64,000 bases of DNA from Sambucus nigra (Eukaryota; Streptophyta; Magnoliopsida; Dipsacales; Adoxaceae): the NCBI GenBank assembly GCA_949130495.1, contig OX422221.1, positions 152,253,741 through 152,317,740 of the forward strand. Direction: 5' to 3'. The translations under genes and the position numbers were made by a program. Below the pieces are notes generated by a model, which was not told where the DNA came from, made no database searches, and saw nothing but the letters and a program-made list of their open reading frames with translations. Below, one piece after another: positions 1-10,935 of this stretch (its first letter is position 1; the number at the start of each line of letters is the position of its first letter).

Positions 1-711
1 TCATATATCAACAACTAGGTCGAGTCTATCGAATGTTGATCCTGTACTCAACCTATCAACTACTGAAGCCTTAAGATGTCCATCGTAGCTCGGCCACCCA
101 CTATTTTCCCTACTAATTGGGATTGGAAGTATTGTATCTCTAGAGATCTCGTAAGGCTCCCATTACTAGTCATCATCACAGCATTGGTCATCCTGGTATT
201 CCTGACCTCATCTCCCCAGGCGCAGTTGCTTAGGGTCAGCCACATCTCTTCATATCTTCTTTTGTGGCATTTCTTTTTGTGGGATCGAGGGTGGTCCCCT
301 AACTATCGGATATACACTCTCCCCGATGATAGGAGTTATAATCTCCACTACATTACCAGTGTGTCTAGTCATCACGTTTTAGTTGAAAGTAGCTAGCCAC
401 TTTTGTATTTTTAGCTTGCTAACCATCATTGAGACCAATGCCACTCTAACCTCAGTTATTTCTTACTAAGGAGGCACCTGACTGGAGCTGGGCCAATGCC
501 TTTGAGTAAAATTAGAAGCCATCTGTTCCAGCGAATGACCGTAACTAAGGGATGAACGGAAAGAGTTGTATAAGCTGAAGAAATGTTTGGTTAAATTAAC
601 CAGAGATCTTTCAATGGTGATACATATCCAAACAAGTGTGGAACTGGATCACCACCAGAGAATATGGTGAGGAACAATCGATAAATAGAGGAAGAAGATG
701 AATAAATCTAC
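1..711 (-). pseudogene. gag: Tat leader and N-terminal gag remnant, cut by window edge
   Basis: This stretch aligns by eye with 5700-6391, the leader and gag start of Tat-1, in the same minus orientation. Shared landmarks include the segment around 60-330 against 5750-6010 and the aaggaggcacct word at 467 and 6167. It lies inside a PBS (712-731), so it should be the start of a further Tat internal region that continues left of the window. The copy is diverged from 5700-6391 and has no long frame on the minus strand. The plus-strand frame at 76-396 is a shadow. The family call rests on homology to the better preserved copy. Confidence 0.6.
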
Positions 712-731
712 CTTCCCATAGATGGCGCCAA
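712..731 (-). other. Primer-binding site of the leftmost Tat copy
   Basis: The minus strand reads TGGCGCCATCTATGGGA, two nucleotides inside the LTR end. It matches the Tat/RIRE2-type PBS pattern TGGCGCC-TCTGTGGGA and the counterpart at 6392-6411. A second PBS on the far side of an LTR means that this LTR also served as a 5' LTR. Confidence 0.65.
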
Positions 732-732
732 C

Positions 733-1560
733 TGATGATACCAGATATAGTACCAATAAGTAAATTTGTATGAGCTCAATCCAGAATAGCTTTACAAATG
801 CAACATAAGTGTTTAAGCAAGTTTATAAATAAAGAAGGAGATGAGGGAACGAGGAAGAAACACTAACATGTAATTTGTTCATCCCTTTGGCCTACTCCAC
901 TGTGCAGGTGAGTATGAACTTCACTATAAAAATGGGCTCTAATGACCATAGTGATACAATATATATTACTTTATCTCTCTACTGTGATAGCAACAAGGAT
1001 TTTTCTAGGGTTTGAATAATTTGATCCCTTACATTGATGAATAAGATAAGTATATATAGTTCCTAGGGGGTGTACTATACCCCAAGAATGTAATGAGCAT
1101 GTGTAGAATGTTCCTACCAATAAGGTTAAACCACTTATCACTATTTATGTAGATCATGATGATGAAATATTTCCTCACGTCTGATGGAGATCTTTCTATA
1201 ATAGTTTTGTACATGTGGGATCTGCAACCCACACGCACTCTCCCACGCATGACCCAATTCACGCACTCTACCAGCTGTCAACTATTGGCCATCTAGACCA
1301 GTGTGATGATGAATTGTCGAGTTAAATCCTCTGATGGTATAGTAACTGTCATGTTAAATCGAGTCTTCATTCGTCCCCCATCCTCCAGGTGATGGACGAG
1401 GACAAGGGGACTTCAGTTATAAGACCACTAATAAATATATTATTGACCGTGTTCTGAGATGAGGATGAGACCTCTTGTGATGAGCTTGTGGCCGAGGATG
1501 ATTCCCTTCATGTTGGGTCCACAGCCAAGCCATAACTTTATCAAACTGATGGTCTGTCAC
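733..1560 (-). repeat. Tat-1 LTR, left copy
   Basis: It starts with tgatgat directly beside the PBS and aligns with 6415-6917 through landmarks such as ctaCTCCnnTGTGCAG (895 and 6578), gggtttt-rich U5 (1010 and 6690) and atgatgaaatattyCCTCACGT (1158 and 6853). The outer boundary is uncertain: protein homology of pol resumes by about 1590, so the LTR must stop before that. About 800 bp is typical of the family. No clear polypurine tract was found at the outer edge. Confidence 0.6.
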
Positions 1561-1589
1561 TAGTCGGCCTTGTCCGAGGGAATCCAGTC

Positions 1590-2308
1590 TAGGGACGAGG
1601 CTATACTTAGTATATCATCTCCTATGATAGACAATTTTGCTGCCCTGTATCTCAATTTCTTTCTCTTGGCCTTTGATTTTTGAAGCTCCCCATCTTTGAT
1701 AAATGTGATGAGAGGGTTGTTTCAAGAAGCTCCCAAATTAAAATTCAAACAAAACTCAAGTTTTCCATCCCTGTCCTCGATGATCGATCTTCGTAGTGTC
1801 TCAATTAGGACAGTTATCCTGATTTATATTCTTGTAATCGATGCCAACCTCATTAATGTGTCAACTCGACTGTTGTCAAGCCGAGGGACTTTTTTTACTT
1901 TCACTTCCCTGATGTACGTCGTGACCCTTTTCACCATGGATAAGTATTTGGCCATCTTCTCATCCTTTGCTTCATAAAGTCCTAAAATCTGGTTTACTAC
2001 CGGTTGGGAGTCACTGTGAACTACTACGTGATCGATATTCAACACTTTGGATAGTGATAAGATTGCAAGTAGAGCTTCATACTGAGATTCATTATTGGAG
2101 TCTTTGAAGTTGAACCACAATGCGTACTCAATGTCATTCTCGTATAGAGCCGACGGTATGAGCCCTTCCTCACTGTCGCTTCCACATAAGGAGCCATCCA
2201 CAAATGGACTCCAAACTGGACTATTGCCATAAAAGACCCTTCACATTCTACACCATTTCTAAACAAAACATATTTTTTTGTAAGGTCGGCTCGCACACCA
2301 TCGGCCAT
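1590..2308 (-). pseudogene. pol: Tat-1 RNase H domain and RNase H-integrase linker
   Basis: The minus-strand protein around 1824-2201 shows the Tat RNase H core: ALWFNF, NNESQYEALLA, VVVHSDSQPVVNQI and AKYLSMV followed by a KVPR-type tail. This domain removes the RNA strand after minus-strand synthesis. The metal-binding E of YEALLA and the D of HSDSQ are present. The first Asp block (usually YVDGS) lies in another frame at 2039-2308, so there is a frameshift. Downstream, at about 1600-1750, the linker that precedes integrase (PLITFIKDGEL, RYRAAKL) can still be read, then the homology ends. No integrase HHCC or DDE core follows; only about 100 bp separates this from the LTR. Confidence 0.8.
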
Positions 2309-2399
2309 GGACTAAACTACTATTTTTTTCTCTAGCATAACTGTCATCTCGTCTTCTTTGGTATCGACCTCATCTCAAGCGAACTCAACCACAAATTCG

Positions 2400-3760
2400 G
2401 CCAACACTTTCCTTTTAATTGTTGCTCTCAGCTGGAATACGATGTCAAACTCACAGATCTCAATTAACCAAGCCATCAACTTACCCCATTTCTTAGGTTT
2501 ATGGATGACCTACCTCAAATGAGTATCGGTAAGCACCACCATATTGTGGTCTTGAAAATAAGGCTTTATCTTTCCTAAGGCATGTTTTAAGGCATACGAT
2601 AGCTTTTCCATCTGCAAATATTTCAACTCGGCCTCTTGAAGAGCCTTGCTATTAAAATAGACTGGCGTTTGTACCTCTTCATCATCTAAAACGATGCTTG
2701 CGCTGATTAAAACTCTGACACTGTTAAATACAGAAATCGTTATTCTCCTTGAACTGGTCAAGAAAAATCATTGAAGAACCCAGATAAGCCTTAATCTTTT
2801 AAAAGGATCTTTCACACTATTCATTCCATTCAAATGCTTTCCTTAAAATTTTGAAGAAGGTCATACATTTTTCTGTGGCCTTTGAGATGAACCTGTTGAG
2901 TGTAGCGACCCTCCTTGTCAGCCTCTACACATCTTTGATGGTTTTTTTACTCTTCGTCTTAATCGGCGCTTTGATCTTTTTTGGGTTTGCCTCTATATCC
3001 CTCTGGTTTACAATGAAGTCAAAACATTGACCTTCACCCATGCCGAACACACTTTGTTAGGTTTAGCTTCATTTGGTAAAGATCCATCATATCAAAGGTC
3101 CTCTCAAGGTCGGCCACATAGTCCTCGGCCTTGAGGCTCTTGGTCAGCATATTGTCCACATAGACCTCCATGGTCTTTCCAATCTGTACATTAAATATCA
3201 TATTGACCAACCGTTAGTAGGTTTCCCCTATATTCTTAAGGCCTAAAGGCATGACCTTTGAGTAGTAAGTTCCTTTATCAATGATAAAGTAAGTCTTCTT
3301 TGAGGTGGACTCATTCATGAATATTTGATTGTATCCAGAGTACGTATCCTTGAAACTCATTAATTCATGCCCCTATTGAATTAACCATCTGATCAATACA
3401 AGATAGGGGAAGATGTCTTGAGGGAAAGATTTGTTTAGAACACTGAAGTCAAGACACATACGCCACTTTTGTTAGCTTTGGGGACTATCACAACATTGGA
3501 TAACCACTCTGGATTGTGTACCTTTATGATGAATTATGTTAACCGGAGTTTCTTAACCTCCTCTTGGATGCCCCCGCACTTCTCTCTCTCATAAGGTCTC
3601 CTCCTTTGCTTAACTAGATTTGCCTTCTCATCAGTGTTCAATTTGTGGCAGATGACCTTTTTGTCTATTCCCTTCATATCTTTGTGGCTCCCTGCAAACA
3701 CACTCTGCATCTTCCTTAGAACTTCTATCAATTTCTCCTTAACCTCCTTTTTTAGTGAAA
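2400..3760 (-). pseudogene. pol: Tat-1 reverse transcriptase
   Basis: In order on the minus strand: the N-terminal motif with VFAGSHKDMKGID and VKQRRRPYE (3534-3731), the FKDTYSGYNQI block near 3330-3350, the MPLGLKN block near 3240, the YVDD box near 3150, and the RNase H-like tail with PVYFNSKAL and KPYFQ (2510-2761). It is the usual Tat order and length. The YVDD box reads Y-V-D-N, with Asn at 3151-3153 where the second catalytic Asp belongs, so polymerase activity should be lost. The reading frame is split by several stops and shifts. Ty3/gypsy Tat assignment is firm; a clade within Tat is not assigned. Confidence 0.85.
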
Positions 3761-3929
3761 AGCCAATTTGGATGTTTTTTCTGGCTCGTCCTCATTAAAG
3801 ATAATGGATTCTACCTCTTCCACGGCTTTGCCTTTCTTTAGCTTCTTCTTGTCCCTTAGGTTGAGAGTATCATTATTATATGAGGTGGTGAGTTTTTTTT
3901 GGGCCTCCCTTTTCTCAGTAGATCTAGCC

Positions 3930-4373
3930 TCACTTGATCTCCTTGGACTTCGAGAATTTTAAGATTTGGTGTATAGTAGAGGGTACGACTTCATACTCTT
4001 GAAGAGCTATATGGCCAAGGATGATGTTATAAGCCGAGAATTCATTTTCCTCCATAACACAAAAGTTAACCTTATACCTTAGGCACCTCAGATAGGTGCC
4101 CATGTAGACTTCCATTTAATACATTTTCAACGGATCCACTTTCTCTCCACTAAACCTTATCAGGGGTTGATGGTATGGGATCAACCTCTTCTTGTTGAGC
4201 TTTAGTTCTTTGAAACACTCCCAAAACATAACGTCGGCTGAGCTTCCATCATATACCAAAATTTTGGATACGTCATACCCATGAACCCTGGTGCTTTTGA
4301 CCAGTGGGTCGTCATAAGGGGCAAAGATTCCCTTAAAGTCCAACCTGGAGTATCCCACCACGAGAGTATCCAT
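3930..4373 (-). pseudogene. pol: Tat-1 protease
   Basis: Two adjoining minus-strand frames (4116-4373 and 3930-4115) give the Tat aspartic protease: an upstream APYDDPLV segment, the LV-x-x-GSSADVMF active-site block, and then YNIILGHIAL and VVPSTIHQILKF. In Tat elements the active site normally reads LVDNGSSADIL. Here the positions before G read Y-D, so the catalytic Asp appears replaced and the neighbour changed. The enzyme would cleave the Gag-Pol polyprotein in the virus-like particle. The frame is broken at the boundary between the two segments. Confidence 0.75.
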
Positions 4374-4699
4374 ATCAACTTTTTTTTATCTTTCTCGACT
4401 TTGTCTCAAAGGCTCTCGAGTTAACTTCCATTCGCTTTGGTGCTTATTTGGCCTCTACTACATGTGCCTTGAGCTTAGTCGGCTCTGACTCTTCATTGGC
4501 TATTCCCCCACCGATCATTTTTCCATCAAATGAAATCATATTTCAATGTCCCTTTGGCCCAAGGATTTTTTATGGGATATCAGGGTCACTTCGCCATCAT
4601 CATTAGACTTTTCATCATTTTTTATCGGCCTGATGTTATCTCCTTAGTCTCTCATCTCTTGGCCCACCCTGTCTCTTCTGGGCGTCACCATTTGAACCA

Positions 4700-6180
4700 C
4701 TTTGGTCAATGTACTTCTGAAGCTTCCCTTGTTTGAGCATTTTCTCAATCTCATCTTTCAACACAAACTATTTTTCGGTGGTATGGTCGTCATCTTGTTA
4801 AAATTCACAAAATTTGCATTTATCTCTCTTGTGAGGAGGAGGCCTCAACTTTTTAGTCCATCTTAAAGATCTATGATCTCAAATTTTAGCCATGGATTTT
4901 GGAGGATCTTTGGCCAGCTTCCAAAGTAATTTGTCCTTTTGCAATCGTCCCATGAGGGTGGTCATGGAAATGTGCTCTACATAGTCTTTAACTTCCAACT
5001 TCTCTTTGTTAAACCTTGCAACATAGTCTCTAAGATATTCATTCCTCTCTCGCTTTACATACATCATATGGGTATCCTTTTTATGAGGCTTCATGCCGAA
5101 GTAGATGTTGTGAATGAACTTTCTATCCAGTTATTTGAAGTTATGTATGGAGTTATTGGGGAGGTAAGTGTACCATATATGGGTTGCGCCAGTAAGAGTA
5201 CTGGAGAATGCTTGACATCTCATCTCATCATAATCCTAATAGATGTCGTCCGTAGATTGGTACATCTCATTATAATGGAAGGGTTTTGTGCTCCCATCGT
5301 ACTTCGGTGTGACAGTCGGTGGCTTGAAATTGGTCGGAGATGGGTAGCTCAGTATTTTTACTACAAACGGAGAGCCTTCCATATGTCCCCTTTGTATGGG
5401 GTCTCGACTTTTAAAGACATCGCCTATTTTGTCCTCCAGCCTTTGAATGAAATTGTTCCATGGATTATCGGCCATTATCGCATTATCCCCCTCGGCTGCC
5501 ACAACATTATTCCTAGATCCTTCTCTAATGATTGGGCATTGCAAAAGTTCTCTACATGTCGTCCTTTGATAGGTATTGACTTATGTTTGTTCCTCCTTTT
5601 GGCCACATGGAGGTCGACTAACACAACATCCTCCATTTCCCCCGGAGGCTGCATTATTACATGATCTGAAGAGTCAGTTTCATAGGTCACCAGCTGGTTG
5701 ACTCAGTCGAAATTCAACCCTCTTCTCAATCTATATAGTGCCCTCTTCTCAATCTATCCACTGCGGAAGCCTAGGGTTGTCTATCTCGGCCCAGTCGGCC
5801 ACTATTTCCTCTACTAACTGGGACTAGGCACACTATATTTCCATAAATCTCACAGGTCTCCCAGTAGTTATCCTCATCACAACACTGGTCATCTGGGAAT
5901 TTTTGGCTTTGCCTTCCCATAAGCAATCACCGAGGGTAAGCTACGTCTCTACCTCTTTGCTGTTGTGGCCCTTCTTTGTGTGGGGTTAAGGGTCGTCCCC
6001 TGCCATCGGAGCTATTTCCCCGATGTACAAAGTAATTGTCTCTGCTACAACGTTGGTGGGTCTAACCATCATAGTTTGACTGAAGGCATCAAGTTATTCT
6101 TATATTTTCTGTTGGCTGGCTACCAGCGAGTGCAACACCACCGTAACCTCAGCCATCTCTGAATAAGGAGGCACCTAGCT
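4700..6180 (-). pseudogene. gag: Tat-1 gag
   Basis: Minus-strand frames at 5475-5690, 5236-5544 and 4879-5094 carry the Tat capsid pattern: NFKPPTVTPKYDGSTKPFHY, then a CQAFSSTL-type segment and the YLRDYVARFN / LMGRLQKDKLLW block. Gag forms the particle that packages element RNA. The N-terminal third (about 5700-6180) is only detectable by its similarity to 1-490. Several stops and frameshifts break it. The 241-codon plus-strand frame over 4939-5664 is an antisense shadow. The region 4374-4700 between gag and protease should be the nucleocapsid part; I could not see a clear CCHC knuckle. Confidence 0.75.
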
Positions 6181-6391
6181 AGAGTTAGGGCGAGCACCAT
6201 GAGGCAAATCGTAGGCTATCCTCTCTGCTAAATGAACAAGATAAAAGGGGTGAGATGGAAAAAAGCTTGAAAAACACAATAAGAGCTCTTTTAATGGTGA
6301 TACAGAACCAACCAAGTGTTGAACTAGATCACAACCACAGAATCAAGTGAGAAAGAAAATAAAAATGAATTGGAAGAAGATTCAGAACCTC

Positions 6392-6411
6392 CGTTCCCAC
6401 AGACGGTGCTA
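6392..6411 (-). other. Tat-1 primer-binding site
   Basis: The minus strand reads TAGCACCGTCTGTGGGA, a one-to-two base variant of TGGCGCCGTCTGTGGGA, three nucleotides from the LTR end at 6415. Position and sequence match the PBS at 712-731. Confidence 0.65.
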
Positions 6412-6414
6412 AAA

Positions 6415-6917
6415 TGATGATGTTATTATGTCACCATTTAAACTTATATCAACAGCTCAAGCTCAAGCACACATGGCAATGGAGATGTATATAACTGCAC
6501 AACAATGTAAATATGAGAAGGGGATGAGGATAAGAGGAAAGACAACAACATTTAAGTGGTTAGGTTATATCATCCTACTCCGTTGTGCAGATGAGTATGG
6601 TTTTTCATTAAAATGAAGGCTCTAATGCCCTAAAATACAAAAATCTCATGCTTTCTCTCTCTACTATCAATGAGAAAGAGTTTAACTAGGGTTTTCTATT
6701 TCTGTATCCTTTTTTTTTTGGGGGGGGGGGGAAGAAGATTAATATTTATAGTGCTTGGGGTGCGTAGCGCACCGCCAAGCATGCAAGGAGTGTATCTTTG
6801 ATAGATCCACCAACAGGGTATTGACATTTATCCTTTAGCATAGGTTAGTAATGATGATGAAATATTCCCTCACGTGCTCCTGTGATTCTGTTGTAAATGC
6901 CTACCCACATAGATTGG
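6415..6917 (-). repeat. Tat-1 5' LTR, part left of the Copia insertion
   Basis: It begins tgatgatg next to the PBS and matches 733-1190. It contains a T10G11 homopolymer at about 6711-6731. It is interrupted at 6917 by the Copia element; the last five bases, ATTGG, are the target duplication. The remainder should lie right of 11749, but I could not align 11750-12100 convincingly with the left copy. Confidence 0.6.
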
Positions 6918-7961
6918 TGAAAGCGCGATAGATTTTCTGAATCAATGCTCTCATAAACCACCAATGAGGCACTAGGAAAAACCGTCAACCAAATATGGTT
7001 CCTTTCACCATATGAGAACGCCGCAGCTTAAACTCGAACTTCTTATTTATGGGATGTAGAAGGAAACCCAAACGAACTCTTCAAACGGTAGAGTAAAACC
7101 CGGTGCCACACACTCCAATCAATGATATATATATTGAAACTTGGAATAAACAATATGGGTGAAAATAAGAGTGTTTAATGATTTTTTTTCTTGAAAAATA
7201 GACACTCAAAACATGAACTTTTTCTTGAAAAATTGAAATCTCAAAACTCTCTCTTGGAGATGGAAAGGTATGAAAAAGTTAGTCCAAAAAAGTTGGTTCC
7301 CGCACTAATAAAATATGGCAAGAGGTAGTGGGGTAAAGTAGTGCGAAAACGGTCAAAAACTGCCCAAATAACTTTTCCCGCCAAATTTTGTTCGAATGAC
7401 TTTTCGTTCGAACGACATTTCATTCGAACGGTTTTACTAACGAGGTTCCAGAATGAAAAAAGGAAAATCATCAGAAATCTCGTTCGAACGACCTGACAAT
7501 CTCATTCGAACGAGATGCCAGTTCGTTCGAACGATCTGGCAATCTCGTTCGAACGAGATTCCAGTGTGGTTCGAAGGACGTGTCAGAAAAATGAAATATT
7601 AATTTTTAAGCCCAAAACTTTTATGGAAAGTTCTAAAAAATATTTTCTGAGTGAAACAAAGTCGTTAAAATTAATAAATAAAAATTATAAATTACACCCA
7701 ATAAAACTTATTCCAAGATCCTATATAAATATATAATGCATTCATACCTTAGGAGTAAATGGAACAAATGTTGTTGACGTAGAAACGAGGCACTATAAAC
7801 ACGGCATTTGATGAAGCTTTATGAACTTGGCCTCTACGTCTTCAACTTTAGAATGTCATAGGCTTGAAGGATGATAAAAAACTCTATCCTATGACACTAA
7901 AGTTTTTGTCCGGAATTGAGCCAAAATAAAAAGGACTCAATTGGAAATTTGTGTCCTTAAA
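6918..7961 (-). repeat. Copia 3' LTR
   Basis: It starts tgaaagcgcg and ends at cctta(aa), where the partner LTR ends ttctTACA. It is about 235 bp longer than the 5' LTR: the block 7710-7940, holding a TATA-rich stretch (tatataaatatata, 7722-7735), is missing from the partner at about 11690. It also has two more TTCGAA dyads than the partner. Confidence 0.85.
7391..7575. promoter_or_regulatory. Phased TTCGAA dyad array in the Copia 3' LTR
   Basis: TTCGAA cores, most inside the longer palindrome TCGTTCGAACGA, sit at 7391, 7407 and 7423 (16-bp steps) and at 7483, 7505, 7526, 7548 and 7570 (21-22-bp steps). The partner LTR has the same layout with three instead of five members in the second set. 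Regular spacing near one and a half and two helical turns suggests binding sites on one face of the DNA; that is inference. Confidence 0.6.
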
Positions 7962-7963
7962 AA

Positions 7964-7976
7964 TCTCCCCCTTTGG
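7964..7976 (-). other. Copia polypurine tract
   Basis: The minus strand reads CCAAAGGGGGAGA directly before the 3' LTR, the place and composition of the plus-strand primer of Copia elements. Confidence 0.7.
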
Positions 7977-10041
7977 CTATTTCGGGACAAAAACCAACAA
8001 AAATCCTAAAGGGCCGTCAAGCTCTACTAGACTTAAAAAAATGTCCCACCCAAAATAAAATTACAATAGCTTGACATTAAACAACCCAAGGATCAATATC
8101 TTTTCCGAAGATGAAAGTTTCCATTTAGAAGAATTCCTGCACACTTAAGCAAACTATCAAATGCATAGGGAATATCAAAATATTAAATGCAATTAAAATA
8201 ATTACTCCCCCTAAATTAATTCTCCCCTTTATCAACTATGATCAACCTAAGAATATATCGCTCTCCCCTTAAGTTAAATCTCCTAAACAAGTTAAGATTA
8301 CGATAGGATTAGATACGATTTCTCCCCCTATAATTCCTATCATTCTCCCCCTTTTTGTTCAGGAATAGACAAAGGCTAAAGAATCAAAAAAATTAACTTA
8401 TCTCCCCCAATTAAAGCATATACACCTTTAAACTAAAAAAGGAATAAATAGAATGGGATAACAAGCTAAACATGCAATAACGCAAAAAGTGATGAGAACA
8501 TTAAAGGACGTGGGCAACAAAATCATAACTAATCCAACAAATAATAATGGATACCAACTAGGATGTAAGAAAATTATACCAATATGATACATAAAGTATT
8601 AAGCATGTGATATCAACAAAGAATGCAACAAGATAGATACCAGTTATGAATTAAAGCATAGATGGACTAGAGAGCAAGGCGAAGACCAAATAAAAATATC
8701 ATATATATACATGCTCTAGATATACCAAAGATGCACACGCACATATATATAGATATAAATACACACATGACACAAAATACACTAAGTTTTTCACACTCGT
8801 ATGGTAAAAATATTTCATATGGAAACGGAAGTGGGGGTGTGAACTAGTAACTATTAAATTTAGACCCAATCACTTAAAACATGTTCACAGAGTTCTCAAT
8901 TGATTGCAAACTTCATCACATTTGAATATAACCTCATGTGACAATATATATTGCACTTAATGAACAAACAAACACAATTTATACAAGCCTAGACTTTTGA
9001 TGATTCTACAAGCCAATAGAGTCATGACATTGGAAGTACAACTAGGATAAACGAACATTGTGCAAACCGTTGATTTACCATCCAAAATCCCTCAATTTAA
9101 GCATATAGAGTTTAATCTTGTGAATGAATAGATCAACTAAACATATACCTTTGCAATTATTTTCTTTTTAATGCCATTATTCTTTTAGGCCTTTGGACCA
9201 CGTATTTCTTTTAGGTCCAAACAAATGGTGGCTTACTATTCGCAAAGGATAATAAATCCTTTCGGAGCCTTTCCCCATGCACATTTATACATATTATTTT
9301 TTTATCTCATAAATCTCACGTGAAACGGATTTTGACATGCACTAGTCCTCCTAGGTCACAAATATGTAGATGACAAGATTGGTAGGAGAACACCTCACAA
9401 AGCTCAAGTATACATATGGAGTTAAAATTTCAAGTGAGCTCGTGCATGTGTGAGATGAGGCATATAAAAATAGAATACATTATATCAACACAAAATCCAA
9501 CTACTCCATGTAAGCATGGTAAAGAACATAATAAGGATTGACAATCTAAACCAAAAGTTCTAGCCACATGGAAGTGAAAACTAAGAGATTCTAACACAAG
9601 TGTATGCCACATAAAGTGTGTAAAACTAAAATACACACACAAAAAAATCTTTTTGAATTTTTGACAATTTTTAACCAAAAAATATTACTCAAAAGACAAA
9701 CAAAAATCATTTGTATTTTTCATTAAGCTTAAATAACTCATAATTTAAAACACAAATGATAAACAGAATCTTTTTGTATTTTTCATTTAATGCAAACTAA
9801 AATGAAAGAAGTATAATACAAAAGATAAACAAAAATCATTATTCTAGCTTGAGATTAAGAGTGGAGCATAAACTAGAAAATGACTAGACATGCATACACC
9901 TAGCAATGATATATAATGTGAAGCACAAAAATCTAGAGTATGCAAACAAAACTAACACATTCAACCTCTCAATTTAGCAAGGGAGGTTTCATGTGAAAGA
10001 AAATGAGAATCAACAAATCTAATATCTAGCGCGTCTAAAAA
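7977..10041. other. Non-coding interior of the Copia element
   Basis: This is AT-rich sequence with no coding similarity seen in any frame. Short frames such as 9430-9678 on the minus strand carry no recognisable motif. Words like ctccccct recur on the plus strand at 7966, 8209, 8268, 8323, 8344 and 8401, giving purine tracts GGGGGAG on the coding strand. Structural or replication signals may hide here, but none is demonstrable. Confidence 0.5.
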
Positions 10042-10790
10042 TTATTTCCTAACCCATATAGATTTATATTTAAAATGATGGGATTTGGGAACTAATGAAA
10101 TGCTAGACATAGACTTCCGAGGACTTCTTTTAAGATAAAAAAATGACCTAACGTGACATTTCCTACCAAAATGCAAGCATGTGAAAACACGAGGAATGAT
10201 ACCTATGGTGTGACCTTTTCTAATGTCCTTGGATAAAGTCGACCCTCTAAAAGAAATAATATTCTTAGATTTAGCAGCAGAAATATTCGAACAAGATGAA
10301 CTAAAACCATTACAACTACTACTCAAGTCTTGTAAGTCATTTTTTATTTTTAAAATTTTGGACTCAAGTAATAAATTAGACTCCTCAATTTTAGGGACTC
10401 CTTCTTTAAATTTTATATAACTCCTAGAAGCTTATCACGCTCCCCCTCGATGTGAGCAAACTTGTCCCTAAGGGTCTTAACTTGACAATAACTCTCTTGG
10501 ACTTTTCTAAAATATTAAAATTGTAATTTATGTCAATGATCTTTTCACGAAAATATCTTTTTGAGATAAGGAGTTTTGCAAAAACTCAACTTTATCTTTA
10601 AAACAAGAATTTTCACTTTCAAGAAATTTAATTCTTTTTGCAAGTCTCAAATTTAATTCTCTTAAATTTTCATTACACTTATTATGCCCATTAAATTCCT
10701 CTCAAATAGCTCAAGCTTCATTATCATTAGAAAAGGACAAATTATCATTAAGACGTCCCATTAAGAGATATAAAAAAATGAGAGTGACTA
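10042..10790 (-). pseudogene. gag: C-terminal gag remnant of the Copia element
   Basis: Reading leftwards, a coiled-coil segment (about 10530-10700, with ELNLRLAKRIKFLESENS and KDKVEFLQNSLSQKD) is followed by a degenerate zinc knuckle around 10150-10190. In CLHFGRKCHVRSFFY the second and fourth ligand positions are Phe and a Cys sits where Gly is usual. Then comes the basic tail with KSHHFKYKSIWVRK, which resembles the KxWVPK end of Copia gag before protease. An intact gag coats the RNA; this one lacks its N-terminal domain and three in-frame stops are visible in the coiled coil region. Confidence 0.6.
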
Positions 10791-10875
10791 AAAAAATGAA
10801 CCACCTAAAAATACAAACAACACAAAAATTATAAAAATCGAAAAAGGGATCATTGACGCAATAAATTAGCGCTCC

Positions 10876-10935
10876 GGCTCTGATACCAATTTGAAAGCGC
10901 GATAGATTTTCTAAATCAATGCTCTGATACCAATT
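10876..10935 (-). other. Copia primer-binding site with tandem duplication
   Basis: The minus strand reads TGGTATCAGAGCC at 10876-10888, complementary to the 3' end of initiator tRNA-Met. A second TGGTATCAGAGC lies at 10921-10932, three to four bases from the LTR edge at 10936. The block 10877-10920 repeats the PBS plus the last 29 bp of the LTR. The LTR itself carries TATCAGAGC near 10967, which could have mispaired. Confidence 0.8.

Noticed and set aside
4939..5664. 241-codon plus-strand frame
   Set aside because: It lies opposite Tat-1 gag, whose minus-strand motifs are clear; the plus reading shows no family similarity.
6711..6731. T10G11 homopolymer as a functional signal
   Set aside because: It lies inside a decayed LTR and may be a sequencing or slippage product; the partner LTR lacks it.
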